From positions 2,294,001-2,358,000 of the forward strand of contig OZ245995.1 in NCBI GenBank assembly GCA_965230185.1: a stretch of 64,000 nt of DNA, given 5' to 3'. This document shows, one piece after another, positions 26,243 through 34,537 of the stretch. Within the stretch, counting starts at the first letter, position 1. Every line of letters begins with the position of its first letter. Below the pieces are notes generated by a model, which had not been told where the DNA came from, made no database searches, and worked only from the letters and a program-made list of their open reading frames with translations. Source of the DNA: Motiliproteus sp965230185 (lineage in GTDB: Bacteria > Pseudomonadota > Gammaproteobacteria > Pseudomonadales > Balneatricaceae). A program made the position numbers and the translations under genes.

Positions 26243-26737
26243 TCAGTGCAGCGTGCTCTGTGTAGTGGCAGCTGGCCGGTCGCTCTGCTGAGCGGCCCTG
26301 CCGTGGTTTGATCCTGCAAGCCCTCTGCCATACAGGTCCAGGTGACAGTTTTCCAGCTGGCCGATGCAGTCCATGGCATAAATTGCGCTGAAGCCGCTGT
26401 CGGTCAGCTTATCGGCATTCGGGGTGATCAGGACCGAGGTTCTCCACAAAATGGCGCGGCCGAAACGAGGCTGTCCGGACTGGTGGAGCGATCTTGCCAG
26501 GAACATTGTGGCCATAGTCAGTTTACAGAAGTTGTCGGCGGGACGGCCGTTCTCATCATAAAACAGAATCTCGGCCGCTTCCCAGGCGCCGCCAAAGCAG
26601 GCGATGGCCACATCCATCTCCTTTGCGTCGTAGTGTTCCTTTCCCTGGTTGATCCCTTTACTCCAGGTGGCTTCCGCGGCTGCCGGGTTTTCAGTCAGCA
26701 GCTTGCGGTGTTTGCAGCATAAGAATCGGTAGCACAT
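26243..26737 (-). CDS. Unknown Cys-rich N-terminus protein under a Fur-like box
   Basis: A 164-residue soluble protein of no recognised family. It begins MCYRFLCCKHRKLL, so three Cys and one His are packed near the N-terminus, followed by helical sequence with TPR-like character (AIACFGGAWEAAEILFYDENG, ATMFLARSLHQSGQPRFGRAIL). The ATG at 26737 follows AAGGCG; a longer frame begins at 26782. A Fur-box-like sequence lies 28-46 bases upstream of the start, so it probably responds to iron like the neighbouring ferrosome-like cluster. A role in iron handling is inference only. Confidence 0.65.
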   Translation of the reverse strand: MCYRFLCCKHRKLLTENPAAAEATWSKGINQGKEHYDAKEMDVAIACFGGAWEAAEILFYDENGRPADNFCKLTMATMFLARSLHQSGQPRFGRAILWRTSVLITPNADKLTDSGFSAIYAMDCIGQLENCHLDLYGRGLAGSNHGRAAQQSDRPAATTQSTLH

Positions 26738-26764
26738 GGTTCGCCTTCGCGTGATGCTAATAGT

Positions 26765-26783
26765 AATGCGAAATATTTTCATT
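26765..26783. promoter_or_regulatory. Fur-box-like sequence upstream of the unknown gene
   Basis: AATGCGAAATATTTTCATT agrees with the Fur consensus AATGATAATnATTATCATT at 14 of 18 defined positions and lies immediately upstream of the gene starting at 26737. Confidence 0.5.
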
Positions 26784-27033
26784 CAGGATGGATTTGTAAA
26801 TGAGTTCCGGTGATAAATCCGGGGGCTGCCAGCAGTATATGGCGGTGTTTGCTTGTCATTGAAAGAGGATTGCCAGCAGGCACCATGGAAGCGTTCTGTT
26901 GCCGGATGATGCTTGTTCCTTGACGTAGCGGCGGCTAACAGGTAATTAAGCACTGGCCACAGCTATCCCGGGAAGCGCCCGTCAGCTATTCCGTGGTGAG
27001 ATGTTTGCGAAGAAATCGATCTGGAGTAAAGGC

Positions 27034-27498
27034 ATGAAAGAGCATTGGATCTACTCGATGGATGAGTATGACGTACGGAACTATCGAAGTCGGTTTCTGG
27101 TGCTGGTGTCGCTGGGCGGGTTATACGGAGCCATTGCGCTGCTGTCACTGCTGCTGCTGCAGTTCGAACAGCACGCGGAGGGCGCCAATATTCACAATTA
27201 CGCCGATGCCTTCTGGGCCCTGCAGATGAGCGCCAGTACCATCGGTTTCGGCGATTTTTACCCCGTCACCCTGGGAGGGCGGACGGTGGTGGCGGTAATG
27301 TTCTACATCGGTGTTGGTATGGTGGGCTTTATCGGTGCCGTCTTCGCCGACAAGGTGCTGGGTTTTGCCGATACCAGTGTGAAGAATCGGGAGCTTCGTC
27401 GGCAGAATGCCGAGATTCTGGAGCACAGCATAGAGCTCGAACGGAAGCTTGGGGTGCTGATGGAGCGTGTGGAACTGCTGATGGATAAGAAATCCTGA
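27034..27498 (+). CDS. Two-helix potassium channel-like protein
   Basis: A 154-residue membrane protein with two hydrophobic helices around a pore loop whose selectivity filter reads TIGFGD (69-74), the potassium-channel signature. The C-terminal segment is a coiled coil (NRELRRQNAEILEHSIELERKLGVLMERVELL) that could hold the tetramer together; there is no RCK domain. The ATG at 27034 follows GGAG at normal spacing; an in-frame ATG at 27001 has its purine-rich site too close. It lies between the iron cluster and a lipid-metabolism cluster with no obvious partner. Confidence 0.85.
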   Translation: MKEHWIYSMDEYDVRNYRSRFLVLVSLGGLYGAIALLSLLLLQFEQHAEGANIHNYADAFWALQMSASTIGFGDFYPVTLGGRTVVAVMFYIGVGMVGFIGAVFADKVLGFADTSVKNRELRRQNAEILEHSIELERKLGVLMERVELLMDKKS

Positions 27499-27669
27499 GC
27501 AGACTATACAGCCCGGGTTTTCCAGTCTCATTGAGTCTCAGAACTGCAACTCAATTCGCTTTCGCGCCACAGCCGCCTTTCACAGCAACCTTTCCGCTGC
27601 CGGTGGCGGGCAGACCGGTTCTTCTGCGTCATCTGCCAGCTGATCAGTGCCCCGATCCCGGTACAGCCA

Positions 27670-28704
27670 TCAGGACTGTCTCTCCAGCACCGCGCCGGCA
27701 CGGTACTGACTGGGGGTGGTGTCTTTCCAGCGTCGGAAGGCACGGGTAAAGCTGCCGATTCGGGTAAAACCGAGTCGGTAACTGATCTCGTTGACCGACA
27801 GATGGGACTGCTGCAGATACTGGCAGGCCAGTTCCTGGCGCAGCTGATCGAGAATCTCCTGATAACTGGTGCCGGCCTGTTGCAGCTTGCGTTGCAGGCT
27901 GCGCTGACTGAGGTGCAGGGCGGCTGCCAGCTGCTCCTGGTCGGGAATCTCCTGACCGAGGGTTTCCAGCAATTTCAGGTAGACCCGGTTGATGATGTCA
28001 TGGCGATCCAGTCGGGCCAGATATTCCTGAATCAGCCGGTCGTTAAGCATCGCCAGTTCCGCATTAGCGGTTAACAGCGGTGCCTCCAGCGCGGCGCGGT
28101 CGAGAATCAACTGATTGGCTTCAGCGCCAAATTCCACCGGCACCCTGAACAGCCGGTCAAAACCTTCCGGGCTGGCGGGCCGGGGACGGCGGAGCCTGAC
28201 CGCCAGCGGCTCAAAGGCACCGTCGGAAAGATGGCGGCAGGTGAGCACAGTAGTGGCGGCAATGGCATCCATATCGGTATCGCAGAACAGCGGTTCGTAG
28301 GCGTCCGGGAAGCCCATGGTCACGATGCAGCGCTCCGGCTCCTCCTGCAGTTCGATGTCCCAGGCGGTATGGAACATGCGGCGGTAGCGGATCAGTCGCT
28401 CGAAACTCTGTTTCATGCAGTCGCTGGCCCAGATGGAGATGCCCAGCGCATGCCAGGAGGTGGGGCGCACGAACCGGGCCACCGTCAGGCCGAAGTTTTC
28501 GTCGCCGGTGGTTTCCACGGCCAGCCTCAGGACCCGGCTGATACGGGTGACCGGAAAACGACTGTTAGTATCCAGCGCCCGGGACAGGTTGAGACCGCAG
28601 CTGCGAAACAGAGACTCACTGTCGATCTGGTAATCATCTATGGCGCGGGAAATTGCTACCGCCCAGCCGCCGATAACGCTGCCTTCATTCCAGCCGGTCT
28701 TCAT
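27670..28704 (-). CDS. AraC family transcriptional regulator (OruR/ArgR-like layout)
   Basis: A 344-residue regulator. The N-terminal part (about 1-220) is the arabinose-binding-type domain found in Pseudomonas OruR-like AraC proteins. The C-terminal part holds two helix-turn-helix motifs (AAALHLSQRSLQRKLQQAGTS and VNEISYRLGFTRIGSFTRAFRRW). It is divergent from the thiolase gene, with about 170 bases between them, and probably controls the three-gene beta-oxidation operon. ATG at 28704 is chosen; a GTG six codons upstream is possible. Confidence 0.88.
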   Translation of the reverse strand: MKTGWNEGSVIGGWAVAISRAIDDYQIDSESLFRSCGLNLSRALDTNSRFPVTRISRVLRLAVETTGDENFGLTVARFVRPTSWHALGISIWASDCMKQSFERLIRYRRMFHTAWDIELQEEPERCIVTMGFPDAYEPLFCDTDMDAIAATTVLTCRHLSDGAFEPLAVRLRRPRPASPEGFDRLFRVPVEFGAEANQLILDRAALEAPLLTANAELAMLNDRLIQEYLARLDRHDIINRVYLKLLETLGQEIPDQEQLAAALHLSQRSLQRKLQQAGTSYQEILDQLRQELACQYLQQSHLSVNEISYRLGFTRIGSFTRAFRRWKDTTPSQYRAGAVLERQS

Positions 28705-28872
28705 TATCCGATGTCCTGTCACAACTACGATCCGTTTTTATCATATTACGCCAACTGGTGTGCAATAAGCGAAATGATGTTGATACGGGTAAACCCTGAT
28801 AGCATGCTGATCCCTCGTCAACAGTCAGCTTCAGATCGGTGATCAGCCGGTACTGACCAGAGGGAGAAACAG

Positions 28873-30057
28873 ATGAGTAAGCGCGAAGTAGTGGTCCTCA
28901 GTGGTGTTCGTACGGCTATCGGAACCTATGGCGGTGGCCTGAAAGACCATTCTCCCACCGACCTGGCCGGTCAGGTGGTGGCCGAAGCGGTATCCAGGGC
29001 TGGCGTCGATCCACAGTCTGTGGGACACAGCGTCTTTGGCCATGTGGTGTATTCGGAACCGGCGGATATGTACATGGCTCGCGTGGCGGCGCTGAAAGGC
29101 GGGCTGTCCGAACAGACACCGGCCGTCACCGTCAACCGACTCTGCGGCAGTGGTCTGCAGGCGCTGGTGACCGCGGCTCAGCAGATTGAGACCGGTGTCT
29201 GTGACACCGTCGTTGCCGGCGGTGCCGAATCCATGAGTCGGGTGCCTTACTGGGTGCCCAGCGCCCGTTTCGGTTACCGGATGGGCGATGGTGCGCTGGT
29301 TGATGCCATGGTCTCGGCTCTGCATTGCCCGTTCGAAAACACCCATATGGGCATCACCGCCGAGAATATCGCCGACAAGTGGGGGATCAGTCGTGAAGAT
29401 CAGGATCGGCTGGCTGTCGAGTCTCATCAAAGGGCTCAGAATGCTATCGAGCAGGGCTACTTCAGGGAACAGATCGTACCGGTGCAACAGAAGAGCCGTA
29501 AGGGGGTGACCCTGTTTGATACCGACGAGCATGTGCGCCTGAACTGTACAGCGGAGGAGATATCCGCCCTGCGGCCGGTATTTAAGAAAGAGGGCACCGT
29601 GACCGCCGGCAATGCCTCCGGTCTTAACGACGCCGCTGCGGCGATGCTGCTGATGGAGCGGGAAGCCGCCGAAGCCCGGGGGCTGCAGCCGATGGCACGG
29701 CTGCTGGGTTACAGCTTCGCCGGTGTCGAGCCCCGTTATATGGGTATCGGCCCGGTGCCGGCTATCCGCAGCCTGCTGGAACAGCACAACCTGACTATCG
29801 GCGATATCGACCTGTTTGAAATCAACGAAGCCTTCGCCGCCCAGGCGCTGGCGGTGGCCCGGGATCTGGATATCCCGGCACAGAAACTTAACCCCAACGG
29901 CAGCGGCATCTCCCTCGGTCATCCCATCGGTGCCACCGGCGCCGTGATCACCGTCAAAGCGCTCCATGAACTGCAGCGCACCGGTGGCCGCTACGCGGTG
30001 GTCAGCCTCTGTATCGGTGGCGGTCAGGGTATTGCCGCGTTGTTTGAACGAATCTGA
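28873..30057 (+). CDS. Beta-ketothiolase / acetyl-CoA acyltransferase
   Basis: A 394-residue thiolase that cleaves 3-ketoacyl-CoA with CoA, or runs in reverse. Catalytic residues are visible: the nucleophilic Cys in NRLCGSGLQAL (near residue 91), the His in NPNGSGISLGHPIGATGA, and the second Cys in CIGGGQG near the end. The length is standard. GAGGGAGAAA precedes the ATG. It is the first gene of an operon-like trio with a FadB-type enzyme and an acyl-CoA dehydrogenase. The BktB-like sequence suggests short to medium chain substrates; not certain. Confidence 0.93.
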   Translation: MSKREVVVLSGVRTAIGTYGGGLKDHSPTDLAGQVVAEAVSRAGVDPQSVGHSVFGHVVYSEPADMYMARVAALKGGLSEQTPAVTVNRLCGSGLQALVTAAQQIETGVCDTVVAGGAESMSRVPYWVPSARFGYRMGDGALVDAMVSALHCPFENTHMGITAENIADKWGISREDQDRLAVESHQRAQNAIEQGYFREQIVPVQQKSRKGVTLFDTDEHVRLNCTAEEISALRPVFKKEGTVTAGNASGLNDAAAAMLLMEREAAEARGLQPMARLLGYSFAGVEPRYMGIGPVPAIRSLLEQHNLTIGDIDLFEINEAFAAQALAVARDLDIPAQKLNPNGSGISLGHPIGATGAVITVKALHELQRTGGRYAVVSLCIGGGQGIAALFERI

Positions 30058-30232
30058 GTTTTCCTTTGCGCCCTGTCGACAGGCAGGGCCAACTGCTCCG
30101 TACCCGCAAGGGTTAGTGCCTCTGGCCAGGGATGGCTTTTTTAAGGACAGCTGACGCTGCGAGGTTCCCGACAAAGCACTACGGAACCGCGCGTCTGGTC
30201 CGACACAGCTCCGTCAGATAAGAGAAATAACC

Positions 30233-32395
30233 ATGATCTATTCAGGAAAAACCTTAACGCTGGATAAAGACCCGCAGGGGGTCGCCACGCTCTGCTTCGA
30301 TCGCCGGGACGGCTCGGTTAACAAACTGGACCGGCTGACCCTGCATGAACTTCAGGATGCGGTGGACAGTCTGCAGCAGGAACCGGAAATCCGTGGTCTC
30401 CTGATCAGCAGCGCAAAACCGGCCTTTATCGTCGGCGCCGACGTGACCGAGTTTCCGGAGCTGTTCCGACTCAGCGATGCCGCCCTGAAAGCCTGGCTGC
30501 GACAGACCCACAAGCTGTTCAGCACCATAGAACTACTGCCGTATCCTACCGTGGCCGCCATCAACGGTCTGGCGCTGGGCGGCGGCTTCGAACTCAGTCT
30601 GGTCTGTGACTATCGTGTGCTAGATACCGATGCCAGGGTGGGGTTGCCGGAACTGAACTTCGGTATCTATCCCGCCTGGGGGGGCTCGGTACGGCTGTCG
30701 AGGCTGGCCGGCCTGAAAGAGAGTCTGGAGTGGATGCTTGACGGACGACCGCAGTCCGCATCAGCCGCTGAAATTGCAGGTGTGGCCGACCTGCTGGTAC
30801 CGAGCGCCGAGCTGCAGCAACGGGCGCTGGAGCTGCTGCGGGATCAGGTTTCCTCCGGTGACTGCCACCTGCTGAAGCGGGCGGAAAAATGGGCCCTGCC
30901 GGCCGGCAATAAAGCACTGTTCGAGACGTTGCTGGAAAAGACCGCCCTCAATGCCGCTCACTACCCGGCGCCGGCGACCCTGGTAGAGCTGGTTCGTCGA
31001 CACTCGACGCTGGAGTTTAACGAGGCTCTGGAGCAGGAGGTGGAACAGTTCCCGGCACTCTCTTCAGGCAGGGTATCCGCCAGCCTGATCGGATTGTTTC
31101 TCAATGAGCAGCTGCTGAAGAAAAAGTCCGCAATCAGTGCCGGGAAAGCGGCTCCGGTGGCCAGGGCCGCCGTGTTGGGGGCCGGAATTATGGGCGGCGG
31201 GATCGCTTATCAGTCCGCCAGTCGCGGCACGCCGATTCTGATGAAGGATATCAACGGCAATGCGCTGGAAACCGGCCTTGAAGAGGCCGACCGGCTGCTG
31301 ACAAAACAGCTGGAAAAGGGGCGACTGAGCGCCGATCGCAAGGATCAGATTCTGTCGGGGATCGACGCCACCCTGGATTACGATGATTTCGGCACTGTCG
31401 ATCTGGCCGTGGAGGCGGTGGTGGAAAACCCGACCGTTAAGGCCTCGGTACTGGCGGAGCTGGAGCAACAGGTATCCGAAGCCGCAGTTCTGACTTCCAA
31501 CACCTCCACTATCTCGATCAGCAAACTGGCGGAATCGCTGCAGCGGCCGGAGAACTTCTGCGGCATGCATTTTTTCAACCCGGTACCGCTGATGCCGCTG
31601 GTGGAGGTGATTCGCGGCGACAGAAGCTCAGACCAGACTATCGCCACCACCGTCGCCTGGGCCCGGGCGTTGGGTAAAACGCCCATTGTTGTTAACGATT
31701 GCCCCGGCTTTCTGGTCAACCGCATTCTGTTTCCCTACTTCAATGCCTTCAACCGCCTGCTTAAAGATGGTGTCGATTTCCAGCGCATCGATCGGGTGAT
31801 GGAGGCCTTCGGCTGGCCGATGGGGCCGGCACTGCTGCTGGACGTGGTCGGTATCGATACCGCCGTTCATGCCGATGGCGTGATGGCCGCAGGCTTCCCG
31901 GAACGGATGGGTCATGACGGCCGGACGGTGATCGAAGCGATGCTGGCCGAAGGACGCCTGGGGCGGAAAAACGATCGCGGCTTCTACCGCTCCGCCATTG
32001 ATGAGAAGGGAAGCCGTCGCCGGGTTGCCGACGATGAAGCCTGTGGGCTGATCGAGACGCTGATTGCCCGCCAGGCGAACTCCAGCGCCAGCAGGCTGGC
32101 TATTAAGGAAATCAGCGATGAAGAGATCGTCGAGCGGATGATGATCCCGCTCTGCCTGGAGGCGGTGCGTTGCCTGGAGGAGGGGATCGCCGAAACCGCC
32201 GCTGAGGTGGATATGGGGCTGATTCTGGGACTGGGCTTTCCTCGTTTCCGGGGCGGCCCACTGCGCTATATCGACCATCTGGGCGCAGACCGATTCTGCC
32301 AGCTGACCGACAAACACCGGGATCAGGGACCGCTTTACAGACCAACCCCGGGGCTCAGAAAGCGTGCTCAGCAAAATAAGAATTTCTTCGATTAG
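30233..32395 (+). CDS. FadB/FadJ-type enoyl-CoA hydratase/3-hydroxyacyl-CoA dehydrogenase
   Basis: A 720-residue multifunctional beta-oxidation enzyme. The N-terminal crotonase domain has GADVTEF, LGGGFELSLVCDYRV and GLPELNFGIYPAWGG with both catalytic Glu residues; PAWGG differs from the usual PGxGG. The middle Rossmann domain starts LGAGIMGGGIAYQSA and continues with HFFNPVPLMPLVEV and NDCPGFLVNRIL. A C-terminal helical domain completes it. It hydrates enoyl-CoA and oxidises 3-hydroxyacyl-CoA with NAD. FadB and FadJ cannot be separated with confidence. It lies between thiolase and acyl-CoA dehydrogenase genes. Confidence 0.93.
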   Translation: MIYSGKTLTLDKDPQGVATLCFDRRDGSVNKLDRLTLHELQDAVDSLQQEPEIRGLLISSAKPAFIVGADVTEFPELFRLSDAALKAWLRQTHKLFSTIELLPYPTVAAINGLALGGGFELSLVCDYRVLDTDARVGLPELNFGIYPAWGGSVRLSRLAGLKESLEWMLDGRPQSASAAEIAGVADLLVPSAELQQRALELLRDQVSSGDCHLLKRAEKWALPAGNKALFETLLEKTALNAAHYPAPATLVELVRRHSTLEFNEALEQEVEQFPALSSGRVSASLIGLFLNEQLLKKKSAISAGKAAPVARAAVLGAGIMGGGIAYQSASRGTPILMKDINGNALETGLEEADRLLTKQLEKGRLSADRKDQILSGIDATLDYDDFGTVDLAVEAVVENPTVKASVLAELEQQVSEAAVLTSNTSTISISKLAESLQRPENFCGMHFFNPVPLMPLVEVIRGDRSSDQTIATTVAWARALGKTPIVVNDCPGFLVNRILFPYFNAFNRLLKDGVDFQRIDRVMEAFGWPMGPALLLDVVGIDTAVHADGVMAAGFPERMGHDGRTVIEAMLAEGRLGRKNDRGFYRSAIDEKGSRRRVADDEACGLIETLIARQANSSASRLAIKEISDEEIVERMMIPLCLEAVRCLEEGIAETAAEVDMGLILGLGFPRFRGGPLRYIDHLGADRFCQLTDKHRDQGPLYRPTPGLRKRAQQNKNFFD

Positions 32396-32472
32396 CCGTC
32401 TGTCCGTGAATGGCCGACGGCAGTACACAACGTACATGAAACAAAACAATAAGATACAGAGAGGTAGTAACG

Positions 32473-34272
32473 ATGCCGGAATATAAAGCACCGCTGCGGG
32501 ATATCCGTTTCGCCCTGAATGAACTGCTGGATTTTGAAAGCCACTACGCCGGCCTGCCCGGCGCAGAGGAAGCCACCCCGGACCTGGTGGACGCCATCCT
32601 TGAAGAGGGGGCGAAATTCAGTGAGCAGGTTCTTTCTCCGCTGAATCAGGTGGGCGACCAGCAGGGTTGCCAGCTGAACGACGGCAACGTCACCACGGCG
32701 GAGGGCTTTAAAGCCGCTTATCAGCAGTATGTCGAGGGGGGCTGGCCATCGCTGGCCCAGAACCCGGAATTCGGCGGTCAGGGACTGCCTGAGTCGCTGG
32801 GCGCGGTGATTTCCGAACTCAACGGCACCGCCAACTGGTCCTGGACCATGTATCCCGGTCTCAGTCATGGCGCCATGGCGACTCTGGAAGCCCATGGCAC
32901 CGACGAGCAGAAAGCGATGTTCCTGCCGAGACTGATCGAAGGCAGCTGGACCGGCACCATGTGTCTGACCGAACCCCACTGCGGTTCCGACCTGGCGCTG
33001 TTGCGGACCAGGGCCGAGCCTCAGGACGATGGCAGCTACAGTATTACCGGCACCAAGATCTTTATCTCCGCCGGTGACCAGGACCTGTCCGAAAATATCG
33101 TTCATATTGTGCTGGCAAGGCTGCCCGACGCGCCGGCCGGTACTAAAGGCATCTCGCTGTTTATCGTGCCGAAATTCAATGTCGATGCCAGTGGCGAGCT
33201 GGTGGATCGTAACAGCGTTGAATGCGGTTCGCTGGAGCACAAGATGGGTATCCACGGCAACGCCACCTGCGTGATGAACTTCGACGGCGCCCGCGGTTAT
33301 CTGATTGGCCCGGCCAACAAAGGGCTGCGCTGCATGTTCACCTTTATGAACAATGCCCGGCTGTTTATCGCTCAGCAGGGCGTCTGTCATGCCGAACTCT
33401 CCTATCAGGGAGCGCTGAGCTATGCCCGGGAGCGCCTGCAGATGCGCTCGCTGAGCGGTCCGAAACTGCCGGAAAAAAGTGCTGATCCGATTATTGTCCA
33501 CCCGGATGTCCGCCGGATGCTGCTGACCCAGAAAGCCTTTGCCGAAGGGGGGCGGGCGCTGACCCTCTTCTGTGCGCAGCAGGTCGACCGGGTTCATAAC
33601 GCAGCCGACGAAGCGGCCCGCGACGATGCCGAAAAATTGTTGGCGCTGCTGATTCCGATCACCAAGGGCTTCCTGACCGAAGCCGGCGTGGAAGCGGCCA
33701 GTCTCGGCGTCCAGGTGTTCGGCGGCCACGGCTATATCAGCGAATGGGGCATGGAGCAGATCCTGCGGGATGCTCGTATAGCACCGATCTACGAAGGTAC
33801 CAACGGTATCCAGGCGCTGGATCTGTTGGGCCGTAAAGTACTGGCCTCCCGGGGGGCGCTGCTGGAACACTTTACCGGCCAGTTACGCGACTTTATCGAC
33901 AGTGAGGACGGTAGCCAGGGGATGGATGAATTCCTGAACCCGCTGATCGAAAACGTCGCCCGCTGGGAGAGCCTGACCCGGGATATCGCCGGCCGGACAA
34001 ACAGCAATGCCGAAGAGATGGGAGCCGCCAGCTTCGATTACCTGATGTACTCCGGCTACACGGTGCTGGCCTGGCTCTGGGCCCGGTCCGCGGCGGTCGC
34101 ACTGAAGCAACTGCAGAGCGGCAGCGGCGAGGCGGAGTTCTACCAGGCCAAGCTGAACACCGCACGCTTCTACTTCCAGCGCATTCTGCCCCGCAATGAA
34201 GGGCTGGCAGGCAGCCTGGCCTGTGATGCGGAATCGCTGATGGCGATGGATGAGGAGCAGTTTCAGTTTTGA
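32473..34272 (+). CDS. Acyl-CoA dehydrogenase, long form (DmdC-like)
   Basis: A 599-residue FAD enzyme that introduces the first double bond of beta-oxidation. FAD and substrate motifs include MCLTEPHCGSDLAL, ITGTKIFISAGD and the catalytic Glu in PIYEGTNGIQALDLLGRKV. It has the extra N-terminal and C-terminal extensions of the roughly 600-residue class that includes DmdC (3-methylmercaptopropionyl-CoA dehydrogenase) and some FadE proteins. No DMSP demethylase gene is near, so a general fatty-acid role is as likely. GAGG precedes the ATG. Confidence 0.92.
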   Translation: MPEYKAPLRDIRFALNELLDFESHYAGLPGAEEATPDLVDAILEEGAKFSEQVLSPLNQVGDQQGCQLNDGNVTTAEGFKAAYQQYVEGGWPSLAQNPEFGGQGLPESLGAVISELNGTANWSWTMYPGLSHGAMATLEAHGTDEQKAMFLPRLIEGSWTGTMCLTEPHCGSDLALLRTRAEPQDDGSYSITGTKIFISAGDQDLSENIVHIVLARLPDAPAGTKGISLFIVPKFNVDASGELVDRNSVECGSLEHKMGIHGNATCVMNFDGARGYLIGPANKGLRCMFTFMNNARLFIAQQGVCHAELSYQGALSYARERLQMRSLSGPKLPEKSADPIIVHPDVRRMLLTQKAFAEGGRALTLFCAQQVDRVHNAADEAARDDAEKLLALLIPITKGFLTEAGVEAASLGVQVFGGHGYISEWGMEQILRDARIAPIYEGTNGIQALDLLGRKVLASRGALLEHFTGQLRDFIDSEDGSQGMDEFLNPLIENVARWESLTRDIAGRTNSNAEEMGAASFDYLMYSGYTVLAWLWARSAAVALKQLQSGSGEAEFYQAKLNTARFYFQRILPRNEGLAGSLACDAESLMAMDEEQFQF

Positions 34273-34438
34273 AGCGCTCTCGTTGCCACTGCCGGGCGCA
34301 GGGTGCAAAAGCGAAGGGTATGGCCCCCTTCCTTATTCAGCTACCGATCGCTGATCCCTGCCAACTACCGAAGTCGCGGGGTTTTGTTCATGCCGTCCGG
34401 CGCCAGTCGCTGGCGGCAGGCAGGTGATCCGCCACCAA

Positions 34439-34473
34439 AAAGGGAGTGACCGAAATACTCAGTAACTCCCTTT
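34439..34473. terminator. Bidirectional terminator between acyl-CoA dehydrogenase and proS
   Basis: AAAGGGAGT and ACTCCCTTT form perfect nine-base arms around a 17-base loop, with A-run and T-rich ends, between two converging genes. Confidence 0.7.
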
Positions 34474-34537
34474 CTCTGTGCGCTTCAGAACAGGCCTGCA
34501 GGGGCTGGCAGCAGGCGCTGATGACCGCGGTTGCCGA

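Noticed and set aside
32473..34272. Dedicated DMSP-demethylation enzyme (DmdC)
   Set aside because: Similarity alone cannot separate it from general long-form acyl-CoA dehydrogenases and no dmdA or dmdB is adjacent.
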